Shown: piece by piece, positions 15,153 to 23,717 of the stretch
How the letters are laid out: every line of letters starts with the position of its first letter
How positions within the stretch are numbered: position 1 is the first letter of the stretch
DNA from: Dehalococcoidales bacterium
GTDB lineage: Bacteria > Chloroflexota > Dehalococcoidia > Dehalococcoidales > Fen-1064
NCBI GenBank assembly: GCA_020342155.1
Contig: CP070842.1
Location: forward strand, 291,397 to 326,778
Reading direction: 5' to 3'
Length of the DNA stretch: 35,382 bases
Notes under the pieces: generated by a model
Seen by the model: only the letters and a program-made list of their open reading frames with translations
The model's database searches: none
What the model was told of the DNA's origin: nothing
Made by a program: the position numbers and the translations under genes

Positions 15153-16625
15153 ATGATGAAAAGACTGTTTAGTAGAACGTATGTTACGCTGAACATCAGT
15201 GCTGGTGATGTTCGGGCCTTCTCGGTGCAGGGAGGGCGGGTAAAGAATTGGGGAAGCGTACCTCTGGACCCAGGACTGGTCAGGGATGGTCTCATTCTGC
15301 AGCCGAAGGCTGTCGGTGAGGCTATTCATCTCCTGTTTCAGTCAAGGGGAATCCCCAGGAAGAGGGTTATCGTCAGTGTTACCGGTATGTCCTTCACCTA
15401 CCGCGTCGTGAGCCTACCACAAGTGGAATCAAACCTTCTGGAAGAGGCTATCTGGCGCGGAGCAAAGCGTGAAATGCCGCTGCCCGTGGAGGAGTTGTAC
15501 CTTTCGTGGCAATCCATTGGAGAGAGAGATGATGAGGAGGATTTCTTCGTACTAGGGGTACCGCGTAACCTTGTTGCTGCCGTGGTTGAAACACTGACTG
15601 TGGCTGGAGTAAAACCCTATATCATGGACCTGAAGCCTCTGGCCCTGGCCAGAGCACCTGGTAAAAATGATGCCATAGTGGTTGCCATGGAGCCTGATTG
15701 TTTTGATATCGTTCTTGCGGTCAACGGCAATACCGAGGTTATGCACTCGGTGACTCCTAAGGGTGAGGGTGCCACTATCCAGGATCATGTTCGACAACTG
15801 GCCGATGAGTTATCCAGAACGGTGAAGTATTACAACAGTGGTAATCCAGAGAATCAACTCAGTGTTGATACGCCGTTGCTGCTGACAGGACAGCTGGCAC
15901 TTGATACCGCTACCAGCGAGCTCGTACAGTCTGAAATGGAATATCCGGTCAGACCTCTGGTCCCTCCCCTGGATTTCGGGCCTGATTTACCGGTTGCTCT
16001 TTATGCGGCAAATATGGGTTTGGCTCTCCGAAAGACGGGGGCGACTAACGGTTTCCACGATACACAGCTCAATATACTGGCGGGGACATATCCCACCAAA
16101 CGCATTCAAGTATCAGTACGGCACTTTCTTACCTATCTTGCTCTGGCGGTCATCGCTGGTCTTTTGATCCCGTTTTTTCAGATGAAGAGCGAAGCTGCGG
16201 CTGAGACGGTGAATTTGCAGTCTGAACTAGACGTGATGAACCAGGAGCTCTTTCTGGCGGAAAAGGCTCTTATTTCGGCGAAAGCTGATGCAGCCGAGGT
16301 TGAAGCTGCCATAAGTGAACTAAACGCGGTTCTGGAAGCGTTGAGACAGGAGTATCAGGCAGTACTCACCGCAGGAGGTAGCTTTGCTGGTAATCTTGAC
16401 CTGGTTACGGAGATTCTGCCGCCTCTAACCTACTTTACTTCAATTGAGATGAACACGGGCACTATTCATGTGGAAGGTACGGTCGATAACCCATTCACGG
16501 TTCTCAGCTACATAGATGCCTTGGAGGCAGAGGGTTTCGCTGGCGTCCGCGTTGTTGAGATCTCAGAGTTCACAGACGAGGAAGAGCTTACTTCGATATA
16601 TTTTGCTATCGAGGTTACTAAATAG
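15153..16625 (+). CDS. PilM-PilN fusion protein (GspL-like architecture)
   Basis: Residues 1-298 resemble the actin-like PilM ATPase, with VTLNISAGDVRAFSV at the first phosphate loop and an LPLLLTGQLAL-like segment near 240-250. Residues 305-314 (QLNILAGTYP) match the short PilN motif that normally binds PilM in trans. A membrane helix spans about 325-343, a coiled-coil about 350-400, and a PilN-type periplasmic domain fills the rest. In standard systems PilM and PilN are separate proteins, and a fused cytoplasmic plus periplasmic layout resembles GspL. The phosphate-1 aspartate seems replaced by asparagine, so ATP hydrolysis may be lost. The gene lies 10 bases after the PilO-like gene. Confidence 0.85.
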   Translation: MMKRLFSRTYVTLNISAGDVRAFSVQGGRVKNWGSVPLDPGLVRDGLILQPKAVGEAIHLLFQSRGIPRKRVIVSVTGMSFTYRVVSLPQVESNLLEEAIWRGAKREMPLPVEELYLSWQSIGERDDEEDFFVLGVPRNLVAAVVETLTVAGVKPYIMDLKPLALARAPGKNDAIVVAMEPDCFDIVLAVNGNTEVMHSVTPKGEGATIQDHVRQLADELSRTVKYYNSGNPENQLSVDTPLLLTGQLALDTATSELVQSEMEYPVRPLVPPLDFGPDLPVALYAANMGLALRKTGATNGFHDTQLNILAGTYPTKRIQVSVRHFLTYLALAVIAGLLIPFFQMKSEAAAETVNLQSELDVMNQELFLAEKALISAKADAAEVEAAISELNAVLEALRQEYQAVLTAGGSFAGNLDLVTEILPPLTYFTSIEMNTGTIHVEGTVDNPFTVLSYIDALEAEGFAGVRVVEISEFTDEEELTSIYFAIEVTK

Positions 16626-16679
16626 GCTATCATCGTAAATGTCTGTTTAGTCATCGCTCGTGTTTGGGAGACAGCTACA

Positions 16680-17057
16680 ATGAGGAACCAAAAGGGATTC
16701 ACCCTACTTGAGGTTCTAATATCGCTGGCACTTCTCGGAGTGATTGCTGCTGGTATTCTTGGTGCCCTGGGTACTTCTTCCAAGGCCACTCTTACCAACG
16801 ATGTGCAGACTACTGCGCAGAACCTGGCAGAAGGTCAGATGGAGTATGTGCAGAACCAACCATATGATTTTGAAGACCCTCCCGAATATGCCTTGATTTC
16901 AGGGTTGCCCACTGATTATAGCGTGAGTTGTACCGTCATTCTGATGGACCCGGAAGGAGATGGTTCCGATGATGATGACGGCCTGCAGAAGATAGTGGTG
17001 GCGGTTGATTTTGGAGGTGTAACCGCGGCCACCATAGAGGCTTATAAGGTAAGGTGA
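16680..17057 (+). CDS. Type IV prepilin-like protein, PilV/GspI-like (cassette 1)
   Basis: The 125-residue protein has a class III signal MRNQKG cut before FTLLEV, with E at mature position +5, and a hydrophobic helix to about residue 35. The body contains AQNLAEGQMEYVQN, a pattern shared with PilV/GspI minor pilins. It is probably part of the pilus tip complex. It overlaps the next gene by four bases (GTGA), which implies translational coupling. It is the first member of a PilV-PilW-PilX trio. Confidence 0.85.
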   Translation: MRNQKGFTLLEVLISLALLGVIAAGILGALGTSSKATLTNDVQTTAQNLAEGQMEYVQNQPYDFEDPPEYALISGLPTDYSVSCTVILMDPEGDGSDDDDGLQKIVVAVDFGGVTAATIEAYKVR

Positions 17058-17575
17058 ACATGTTCGGCAGGATGATATCAGTCAGCCGGGGGCAGAAGGG
17101 TTTTACTGCCGTTGAGATGCTGGTAGCCGTTACCATTGCTGGTCTCATTGGCGGTGGTGTGGTTATGGGCATTGCTCAGACGGTTAATACCAGTGTCCGA
17201 AACAGTGACCATACCGTAGCTGTAAATGAGTTTAGGAACGCTGTTTACTGGATTCGACGCGATGCCAAAATGGCGCAAACGATACAGGTAGACGTGGGAG
17301 AGTCAGGCTTGCCGCTGGTGCTGTCATGGGCGGAATGGGACAATTCCCAGTACGGGGTGACCTATGATCTGGATAATGACAAGCTGATGCGTACCCAATC
17401 TGTCGATGGTGATGAGAGTACAATTGTGGTGGCGAATAACATTGACCCTGCCCTCACCAGCTTTGTATTTGCCGGGGGAATGCTTACTTTTGACATAACT
17501 ATCTCCGTGGGCGAAGGCTCGCGGACAATAAGTGAAAGTCAGGAATGCACGGTTGACCCGAGACCGGGCTTATAG
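17054..17575 (+). CDS. Type IV prepilin-like protein, PilW/GspJ-like (cassette 1)
   Basis: The 173-residue protein has a prepilin signal ending QKG before FTAVEM (G16, with E21 at +5) and a hydrophobic helix to about 45. The EFRNAVYWIRRDAKMAQ segment is typical of PilW/GspJ. The start is GTG at 17054, overlapping the previous stop. In T2SS the J-type pseudopilin pairs with I and K types at the tip. The gap to the large PilX-like gene is 12 bases. Confidence 0.8.
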   Translation: MNMFGRMISVSRGQKGFTAVEMLVAVTIAGLIGGGVVMGIAQTVNTSVRNSDHTVAVNEFRNAVYWIRRDAKMAQTIQVDVGESGLPLVLSWAEWDNSQYGVTYDLDNDKLMRTQSVDGDESTIVVANNIDPALTSFVFAGGMLTFDITISVGEGSRTISESQECTVDPRPGL

Positions 17576-17587
17576 CGTTGGTGAATT

Positions 17588-19195
17588 ATGAGTATTAGAC
17601 GTTTGAGAAGAGTTTGGAAACGGGTGAAGTCTGAGGGCGGCCAGGTGTTAGTTCTGGTACTGCTGCTGCTCCTCATTGGTGGTCTCTTGCTTCCCCCTCT
17701 TCTGTCATTATCAATGACCAGTCTCAGTACAGGCCAAATGTATGAGGCTAATACAGGAGAGGTATATTCTGCTGACAGCGGCCTGGCGCATGCTCTATGG
17801 CAGATAAAGTATGGTGACCTTGCGTCTACTTTCACCAGTCCCTCCTATGAGATTTATGATTTCAACACAGAGTGGAGTTATTATCTGTCCGAATCACTGA
17901 ATGATAAGAATGTAGATATCTCTCTGGAGAATGTATGGATTCCGCTGGATATAGACCGTCCAGACACCCCCTTTGAAATTCAAGAGGCGAGGGATATCAT
18001 TGAATTAGGCAAACTGATAGTAATTGGTAGTGTCTCTGGTACCTCAACCTGTCAGATAAACATAGTTTTTTATCCGGATGCCGGGGAAGAGCTGGATATT
18101 GAGACACTGGGCATATGGCTATCACCCGGCTTCCAGTACGTGGCTGACTCCAGCAGCTTCGGTCAACCCACCACCCAACCTCATGCCGGCGGGCAGGTAC
18201 TTCTCTGGGACTTCGACTCTACTCCATTTATTGACTTCCCCGGAGTTGATCCCGGTACCTCTGAATTGCGAAGTACCATAACCTTTGAGTTTGTAGCCAG
18301 TCAGGAGAACACTGCCCCCGCGACCGTCTCGTGGGTGACGACAAGCGGGGTTTCCGGTGTTTCTTATTCCTGGGATGCTAACAGCAAGGTCTACCATCTT
18401 ACCTCTATTGCCGGTAATACCAGGGTCGAGAGCTACAATATAAAGAGCGAAGTGCGTAAGCTTGGCTCGTCAGTATCCGGCGATTACCGTGCTATTGGTA
18501 ACAGCTTGATGCTCGATGAGAACTGGGACTTTGGTGGGCCCAAACGTGATACCCTGCTGGCTGAGAGTTCAGCAACAGTTTCTGATATCCCGTCCGATGC
18601 CACAGTGGCGGCCGCCTATCTCTACTGGTCAGGGTGGTTTGATGGGGTAGATGATGGCAGCGGGCAGATAATATGGGAGGATGACTGCTCAGACATGGGC
18701 AACTGGAACGGCGCCGGGCCTCACTGGGGCCCGTACTTCGGGCGGTTCCGGTGGCGCTATACCGGAGGGGAGACTGACAGGTATCTGGTCAAGAGTTCGA
18801 GCCTGGACCTGAGCGGGTACACAGGTGAAGAGGTCGTCGTTTCCTGGGACCAGCAAGAAACCGGATGGCTGGAGGACGATGACAGACTCTACTTTTCTTT
18901 ATCGCATGATGGCGGTAACACTTGGAGCGATGATATTGAAGCTTTTCGTGGTAACAACCCTCCGGAAAACTTTAGCTACATAATTCCCGAAGAGTATCTG
19001 ACAGCGGGTTTCAAGGTGAGGTTCACAGGTCAGGGCTTTGCTGGAACCGGGGAATCCTGCCTAATTGACAATATTGTTGTCTACGTTTCCCCGATTATGT
19101 TCAGGCACGGCTGCGACGATTTCGATAACTGGGTTGCCGGCGCTGACTGGAATGTCGTCTCAGGAAGGTACCGTGGACACCATGTTGGGAGTTAG
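17588..19195 (+). CDS. Large PilX/GspK-like minor pilin with displayed beta domains, truncated by in-frame TAG (cassette 1)
   Basis: The N-terminus has a basic start, GGQ and a hydrophobic helix (about 19-43) without Glu5, as in PilX/GspK. It is followed by VYSADSGLAHALWQIK, which recurs in the second PilX-like protein (VYAADAGVEWAIWQIS). The exported part is beta-rich. An Ig-like stretch (about 130-290) leads into a domain beginning DATVAAAYLYWSGWFDG, then a first jelly-roll-like repeat (from about 18680: DDCSDMGNW to DNIVVY) and the start of a second. TAG at 19193-19195 falls inside the second repeat, at the spot where repeat 1 has E in GGETDRYL. The same frame continues in register to 20323. 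Without the stop the protein would be about 911 residues. It is likely a tip adhesin-like pilin. Confidence 0.7.
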   Translation: MSIRRLRRVWKRVKSEGGQVLVLVLLLLLIGGLLLPPLLSLSMTSLSTGQMYEANTGEVYSADSGLAHALWQIKYGDLASTFTSPSYEIYDFNTEWSYYLSESLNDKNVDISLENVWIPLDIDRPDTPFEIQEARDIIELGKLIVIGSVSGTSTCQINIVFYPDAGEELDIETLGIWLSPGFQYVADSSSFGQPTTQPHAGGQVLLWDFDSTPFIDFPGVDPGTSELRSTITFEFVASQENTAPATVSWVTTSGVSGVSYSWDANSKVYHLTSIAGNTRVESYNIKSEVRKLGSSVSGDYRAIGNSLMLDENWDFGGPKRDTLLAESSATVSDIPSDATVAAAYLYWSGWFDGVDDGSGQIIWEDDCSDMGNWNGAGPHWGPYFGRFRWRYTGGETDRYLVKSSSLDLSGYTGEEVVVSWDQQETGWLEDDDRLYFSLSHDGGNTWSDDIEAFRGNNPPENFSYIIPEEYLTAGFKVRFTGQGFAGTGESCLIDNIVVYVSPIMFRHGCDDFDNWVAGADWNVVSGRYRGHHVGS

Positions 19196-20323
19196 TCTGA
19201 CAGATATCTAACCCTGCAAACCAGTCTTGACCTCAGTGAATACTCCGGTGAAGAACTGGCTGTTGCCTGGGAACAGGATGAAAGTGGGCAACTGGAAGAT
19301 AATGACCGGCTCTACTTTGCCTTCTCCGCTGATGGTGGTAATACCTGGTGCAGTAATATCGAAGCCTTTCGCAATGATAACCCGCCAGCCGACTTTAGCT
19401 ATACCATTCCCGATGAATACCTGACTGCAGACTTCAAGATCAGGTTCTATCTCTACAACTTCGGGGGCTCCGGAGAATACTGCTATCTCGATGACATTAT
19501 CATCTACGAGCGTGCCCTGCCGACTGCCGATACTACGGCTATCTTCAAGATAGACGGCACCCAGGTCTACTTTGACGGGGTAACTCCCACACAGGGTAAC
19601 GGGGAGCTGGTCGCTGACGAATCGCAGGTAATCGATAACATGAACTACGGTAATCCTCATGGCTACTCCTACTCCAGCTTCAAGGATGTCACTGAGCTGG
19701 TGCGGACCTTTTCTGCCGAAGGTGATGGCGGGAAGCACCCCGGTAACGGTACTTATACCGTAGGCGGAGTGGATGCCGATACCGAAGATGAGTGGGCTTA
19801 TGCGGGATGGTCATTGATAATCATCTACACAAGCCCCGAGACTGCAGGACACCAGTTATACCTCTACGACAATTTCCTCTACTGTAACCATGATACCAAT
19901 CTCGACTTTGACAGTGACGGGGAGCCGGGTGGTCTTTTAAGTGGCTTCCTGGTACCGGCGCCGATTGCAGGTGAGACTAATGCGGCGACTATGACCTGTT
20001 TTGTTACCGAAGGGGATGATTACTACAATGGCGATTATATCGCTCTCAACGACACGAAGCTCTGGGACGGTACCGAAGGCGAGAGTCTGAACGATGTCTG
20101 GAATGGCCAATCTGTTGACATGACTGCTGATGGTGTGGATGTTGATACATTTTATATCACATGGATAAGCGGCCTGCTGGAGACGGGAGATACCTCAGCC
20201 CAGATAGACATAGTGACTGATATTGATATCTGGAATCTGGTATATATTATCCTGTCATTCCGTAGCGAGATAACCACCAGTGATGCCGTAACCTACTCAA
20301 TTGGTTACGCCAGTGATCCTTAG
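19196..20323 (+). pseudogene. In-frame continuation of the large PilX-like protein after the TAG
   Basis: Directly after the TAG the frame reads SDRYLTLQTSLDLSEYSGEE, completing the second jelly-roll-like repeat up to DDIIIYERALP. It then resumes the interrupted outer domain (FKIDGTQVYFDG, the YSYSSFKDVTELV segment and the AGWSLIIIY segment). Acidic repeats follow to the final TAA. Nothing in it looks decayed, which favours a very recent mutation, an assembly error or read-through. If translated alone, the first ATG is at 19640, inside the outer domain, which is unlikely to give a functional product. Confidence 0.65.
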
Positions 20324-20420
20324 AGCATGGAGTAACGGATATATTGGGTTGAAAAATCATAAGGGCATAAATTATAGAGAATATTGGTTGAACGTGACTA
20401 ACAGTAGGATAAAAGGCGTA

Positions 20421-20789
20421 ATGAGGAAATTCTTGCAAAGGGAATCGGGGATGGGTCTAGTTGATGCGTTGGTGGCACTCGCTATCTTAGGGACTGCTGC
20501 AGTGGCCTTTGTCGCGGCCATAGGAACAAGTTCAATAACAGCGGGTGATGTTAAAACGGATACTACGGCACAGAGTTTGGCGCGGAGTCAGCTCGAATAC
20601 GTGAAAGCCCTCCCGTTTGACGAGAAAGCACACAGTTATCCTTCAATAGCCACGCCGGATGGATATTCTATCTTAGTGTATGTTAGCAATATCCCTACTG
20701 CTGACAAAGAAATACAGGTGATAACGGTCACTGTGAGCCAGTCTGATGAAATGCTACTAATAGTCGAGGAGTACAAGCTGAATCGATGA
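20421..20789 (+). CDS. Type IV prepilin-like protein, PilV/GspI-like (cassette 2)
   Basis: I choose the ATG at 20421, which gives MRKFLQRESG before MGLVDALVALAIL. The longer frame from 20301 would put 40 extra residues ahead of the prepilin signal. After cleavage at the glycine the +1 residue is M and +5 is aspartate instead of glutamate, a conservative but unusual change. The body (TTAQSLARSQLEYVKALPF) parallels the first cassette's TTAQNLAEGQMEYVQNQPY, so the two are paralogues. The stop overlaps the next start in ATGA. Confidence 0.8.
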   Translation: MRKFLQRESGMGLVDALVALAILGTAAVAFVAAIGTSSITAGDVKTDTTAQSLARSQLEYVKALPFDEKAHSYPSIATPDGYSILVYVSNIPTADKEIQVITVTVSQSDEMLLIVEEYKLNR

Positions 20790-21223
20790 AAACCCGAAAT
20801 GGATTCACGTTAATCGAATTGCTTATGGCGATGGCCGTAGCTGGGCTACTAATTGGTGGTCTCGTGAGTGTATTCTTCCATATCTCCGTCACCAGTGGAC
20901 AGAGTGCGGATATGTTAGCAATTTCAAGAGAATTCCAGAACGTAGGTCACAGTATCAATCGTGATGGACAGATGGCCAAGAGTGCGACTGGTGGTTCCCA
21001 GCTTGTGCTGACAATGCCTGACAGTTCAACAATCACATATACACTCACAGGTACACAGCTCCAGCGATTGGCTGATGGCTTAAGTACTCCGGTTGGCAAT
21101 CATATTACAGGCGCAACATTCGCCATTAACGACCGTACTATTAACGTAACATTAACTGCGACAGTAAACGGAGGTGCAATTGAGGAAGATACTTTCCAGG
21201 TGCGTATGCGTCCTGCGGAATAG
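20786..21223 (+). CDS. Type IV prepilin-like protein, PilW/GspJ-like (cassette 2)
   Basis: The 145-residue protein has a textbook prepilin signal, MKTRNG before FTLIELL, and a hydrophobic helix to about 28. The EFQNVGHSINRDGQMAKSA segment matches EFRNAVYWIRRDAKMAQ of the first PilW-like protein. The start ATG overlaps the preceding TGA by four bases, giving translational coupling. It is the second member of the repeated trio. Confidence 0.85.
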   Translation: MKTRNGFTLIELLMAMAVAGLLIGGLVSVFFHISVTSGQSADMLAISREFQNVGHSINRDGQMAKSATGGSQLVLTMPDSSTITYTLTGTQLQRLADGLSTPVGNHITGATFAINDRTINVTLTATVNGGAIEEDTFQVRMRPAE

Positions 21224-22070
21224 GATAGCATTTCGAGAGGAGAAAGGTGCTGTCCTTCCATTTGCTCTAATCATATTAACTGTTGGATTGTTGGTCGTAA
21301 TTCCTCTCCTCAGTCTGGGCTCTACGACTCGAATTACATCTGAAGTGTACGAAGACCGGCTATTGCAGGTGTATGCCGCTGATGCTGGCGTCGAGTGGGC
21401 CATCTGGCAAATATCGAGCAAGACAACGATAGTACCGATTGGTGGTGAGGTAATACTGGAAGAATTTCAGTCGAATGGATTACCCGTAAACGTCACGATA
21501 ACCGACCTCGGTGATAGACAGTATGGAATAACTGCCTCGTCTGGTAGCCCGGGAAGTAGCACCGTGATTGAGACGGTGACTTATGTCGAGGCTATGCCCG
21601 ATGGGTATACGGTGATTGTGGGTGATAAAATGTTCGCCGCCGGCTATACCTCGGAAGACGACTTCTATATTACTGGAGATGTTACACTCTCTGGAAGTTG
21701 TGTGCTGGGTGGCGATGTATTTGCAGAAGGTGACATAACAGTCATTGGTGGGGCCAATGTCATAGAGGGTAACGTAGTAGCAGAAGGAGACATTCTTTTC
21801 TCAGGGGGTACCCAGGTTATTGGCAGTGTGGGTGCAGGCGGGAATCTAACTCTGCAAAGTGATGCCGTTGTTCACGGGGATGCTTATGTCCTTGGGAATC
21901 TTGACATGTCAGGACAATCAGAAATACTGGGCGATGTATATATTGGTGGAAGCATATCTATGAGTGGTGGGGCTGACATTTTGGGCAGTTATCCTCTTAC
22001 GTACGAAGAACCTCCTTTTGCTTTTCAGGGGATAACTTGTATTTCGAGCTGGGATATTAGCTATGATTAG
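21174..22070 (+). CDS. PilX-like minor pilin with bactofilin-like beta-helix domain (cassette 2)
   Basis: The product has up to 298 residues. A basic leader is followed by a hydrophobic helix (about 26-47) and the VYAADAGVEWAIWQIS motif shared with the first PilX-like protein. Residues about 160-285 are a run of short imperfect repeats with the pattern I-x-G-D-V-x-x-x-G (ITGDVTLSG, VFAEGDITVIGG, VVAEGDILFSGG, VHGDAYVLGNLDMSG). This is typical of right-handed beta-helix or bactofilin-like polymer folds. The GTG at 21174 overlaps the previous gene by 50 bases and the true start is uncertain. It is the last gene of the operon, and it likely places a beta-helix at the pilus tip or surface. Confidence 0.75.
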   Translation: MQLRKILSRCVCVLRNRIAFREEKGAVLPFALIILTVGLLVVIPLLSLGSTTRITSEVYEDRLLQVYAADAGVEWAIWQISSKTTIVPIGGEVILEEFQSNGLPVNVTITDLGDRQYGITASSGSPGSSTVIETVTYVEAMPDGYTVIVGDKMFAAGYTSEDDFYITGDVTLSGSCVLGGDVFAEGDITVIGGANVIEGNVVAEGDILFSGGTQVIGSVGAGGNLTLQSDAVVHGDAYVLGNLDMSGQSEILGDVYIGGSISMSGGADILGSYPLTYEEPPFAFQGITCISSWDISYD

Positions 22071-22251
22071 CGGCAGGAAGCTCAGTTCAGCCTGGCTGAG
22101 AATATAATCCTGTAGTTATTCACATTAACGATATAATAAGGTTCATTCATAAGAGATATCTTCCTGGTACCGTTTTGCAATCCAGATAATGACTCCCGGT
22201 GGTATTTTTTGGTCTTGTCTTAACCTAGTCCCTTATATTCCCACGGTTCAG

Positions 22252-23001
22252 TCACATCTTTCGACACTCGAAGACGACGACTTTTTCTCCCCCATCTATT
22301 TTAGTGTCTTCATAGCCCCTGGTTGCCCGGACATCGGCAAAACCGGTGTCTTCGAGTAGCTTCTGGAACCGTGCTGGCTCGTAGAGTCGCAGCGATAGGT
22401 GCTCGATCTCGGTCTCGATGAGCTGGCCATTATTGAACAACTGGTACCGGTGGATATCTTCCTGGAGCTGGTTCTTCGTGTCATACATCGGCAGGGCGCT
22501 GAAGACGAGCTCAGCGCCGTCAGCTCTGGTTATCCGCCATTCGTGCCATTTACCGGAGACCTCCGGCTGCGCGAACGTGGTCTCGATTTCAATTACGAGC
22601 TTGCCACCTGGTAAGAGGTGCTGATATAGCCTCTGGAGGCTTTCTGCGGCATCTTTCTTATCAGTAACGAGGCCAAATGAGCCGGCGGGAATAAAAATAT
22701 AAGCGTAGCGATGTGGCAGGTCCAGTTCTTGGAGAAGCTGCTGATAGAGCACTGGTCGGAGGCCCTTCCTCTCACAGTGGACTTGGCATGCCTGGAGCAT
22801 GTGGGGTGAGGCGTCCACGCCGTCGATGTCGATACCTTTTTCCAGAAACGGGATGAGGAACCGCCCCGAACCGCACATCGGCTCGAGGACAGGTCCCTCG
22901 GCAGCGCTAAAATGGCGGAGGTAGAACTCAAGTGCATCGGCCGGAGCTTCTGGCTTACTGATGTCATAGAACTCGGTACAGAGCTTACCGTAAGTTTCCA
23001 T
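22252..23001 (-). CDS. Class I SAM-dependent methyltransferase
   Basis: The 249-residue product has motif I at 38-46 (VLEPMCGSG), motif II GVDASPHML at 61-69, a YIFIPAGSFGLV segment as motif III/IV and a LLPGGKLVIEIE post-motif. The start at 23001 gives METYGKLCTEFYD, typical for the family. The longer frame to 23163 adds a low-quality leader and there is no strong ribosome site for either. The substrate is unknown, and neither the family nor the neighbours identify it. It stands alone after the pilus operon, on the opposite strand. Confidence 0.8.
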   Translation of the reverse strand: METYGKLCTEFYDISKPEAPADALEFYLRHFSAAEGPVLEPMCGSGRFLIPFLEKGIDIDGVDASPHMLQACQVHCERKGLRPVLYQQLLQELDLPHRYAYIFIPAGSFGLVTDKKDAAESLQRLYQHLLPGGKLVIEIETTFAQPEVSGKWHEWRITRADGAELVFSALPMYDTKNQLQEDIHRYQLFNNGQLIETEIEHLSLRLYEPARFQKLLEDTGFADVRATRGYEDTKIDGGEKVVVFECRKM

Positions 23002-23237
23002 AATAACACTTACAAGTGGGCAGGGTTGTTCCCAGCAAAAGGGTAAGGCACTGTCTGTGGGACTGTCAAGGTGGACGGCAGAACGGAGTGCATCAGGTGC
23101 GGTGGTAACACTTTCTAGGCTGCAGGTGTGAGGGTGTAGCCGAGCAGTAGGCTGGTGCCACACCCTCGTCTGGTTTTGTTATGGAGGTGTACTTCCATCG
23201 AGGTTTGGCGTGGTCGCGGTAGAATTAGAGGTGGAGC

Positions 23238-23495
23238 TTATCGGCTACCTGCCCCGACGGTCGTTCTACTGGGGTCTGTCTTATGGTTGGTTACTATATC
23301 CGGTGAGGTTCTCAAATCGGTGAGCATGCCCTGAATGTCTTCACGGCGAAACCGCCGGTCGCGCCGGGGTCCCACGCGGCACGACCTCAGAACACCACGA
23401 TTGCTCCATCGTCTGGCCGTGTTGATATGTATATGGAGCATGCGAGCTACCTCGCTGGTTGTTAGTAAAGTTCCATTACGTTTACGAGCTCTCAT
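23238..23495 (-). CDS. Small BldC/MerR-like helix-turn-helix protein
   Basis: The 85-residue protein has an excisionase-type winged HTH, with TTSEVARMLHIHINTARRWSN forming the helices (11-31) and a wing GPRRDRRFRREDI (about 42-54), then a disordered tail. GGAGGGG lies upstream of the ATG at a usable distance. It is the intact paralogue of the decayed gene at 11351. It is divergent from the metallopeptidase-Nudix pair and upstream of the methyltransferase on the same strand, so it may regulate either. Its target is not identifiable. Confidence 0.8.
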   Translation of the reverse strand: MRARKRNGTLLTTSEVARMLHIHINTARRWSNRGVLRSCRVGPRRDRRFRREDIQGMLTDLRTSPDIVTNHKTDPSRTTVGAGSR

Positions 23496-23639
23496 GATGT
23501 TACCCCTCCATCCTTTAAGTACCCTAGTGACATCACAGGTTACCTTAACCAGACTCTCCCTGCATCGCTCAAAAGATGTAAATCTGGCAGTTAATCATGA
23601 CGGTATGAATATAGTGATAAGGTGGTGGTGTGGGTATAT

Positions 23640-23667
23640 TTGACATTTACTGGTTGGTCATTAGAAT
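23640..23667 (+). promoter_or_regulatory. Likely promoter for the metallopeptidase-Nudix pair
   Basis: A consensus -35 TTGACA (23640-23645) is followed after 16 bases by TAGAAT (23662-23667), a five-of-six match to the -10 box. The expected start lies about 40 bases before the ATG at 23718. Confidence 0.5.
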
Positions 23668-23717
23668 TACATTCGTTACTACTGTAGTAGTATGCGGTTA
23701 GTGAGTTTTATAAATCA

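Noticed and set aside
17588..20323. Selenocysteine or pyrrolysine recoding at the internal TAG
   Set aside because: TAG is used as a normal stop in neighbouring genes (for example at the ends of the PilO-like and PilM-PilN genes), and no specialised element is visible, so I keep mutation or error as the default explanation.
22071..22251. Possible small gene or terminator between the pilus operon and the methyltransferase
   Set aside because: No open frame with a start and ribosome site, and no convincing stem with a T-run. I see nothing definable there.
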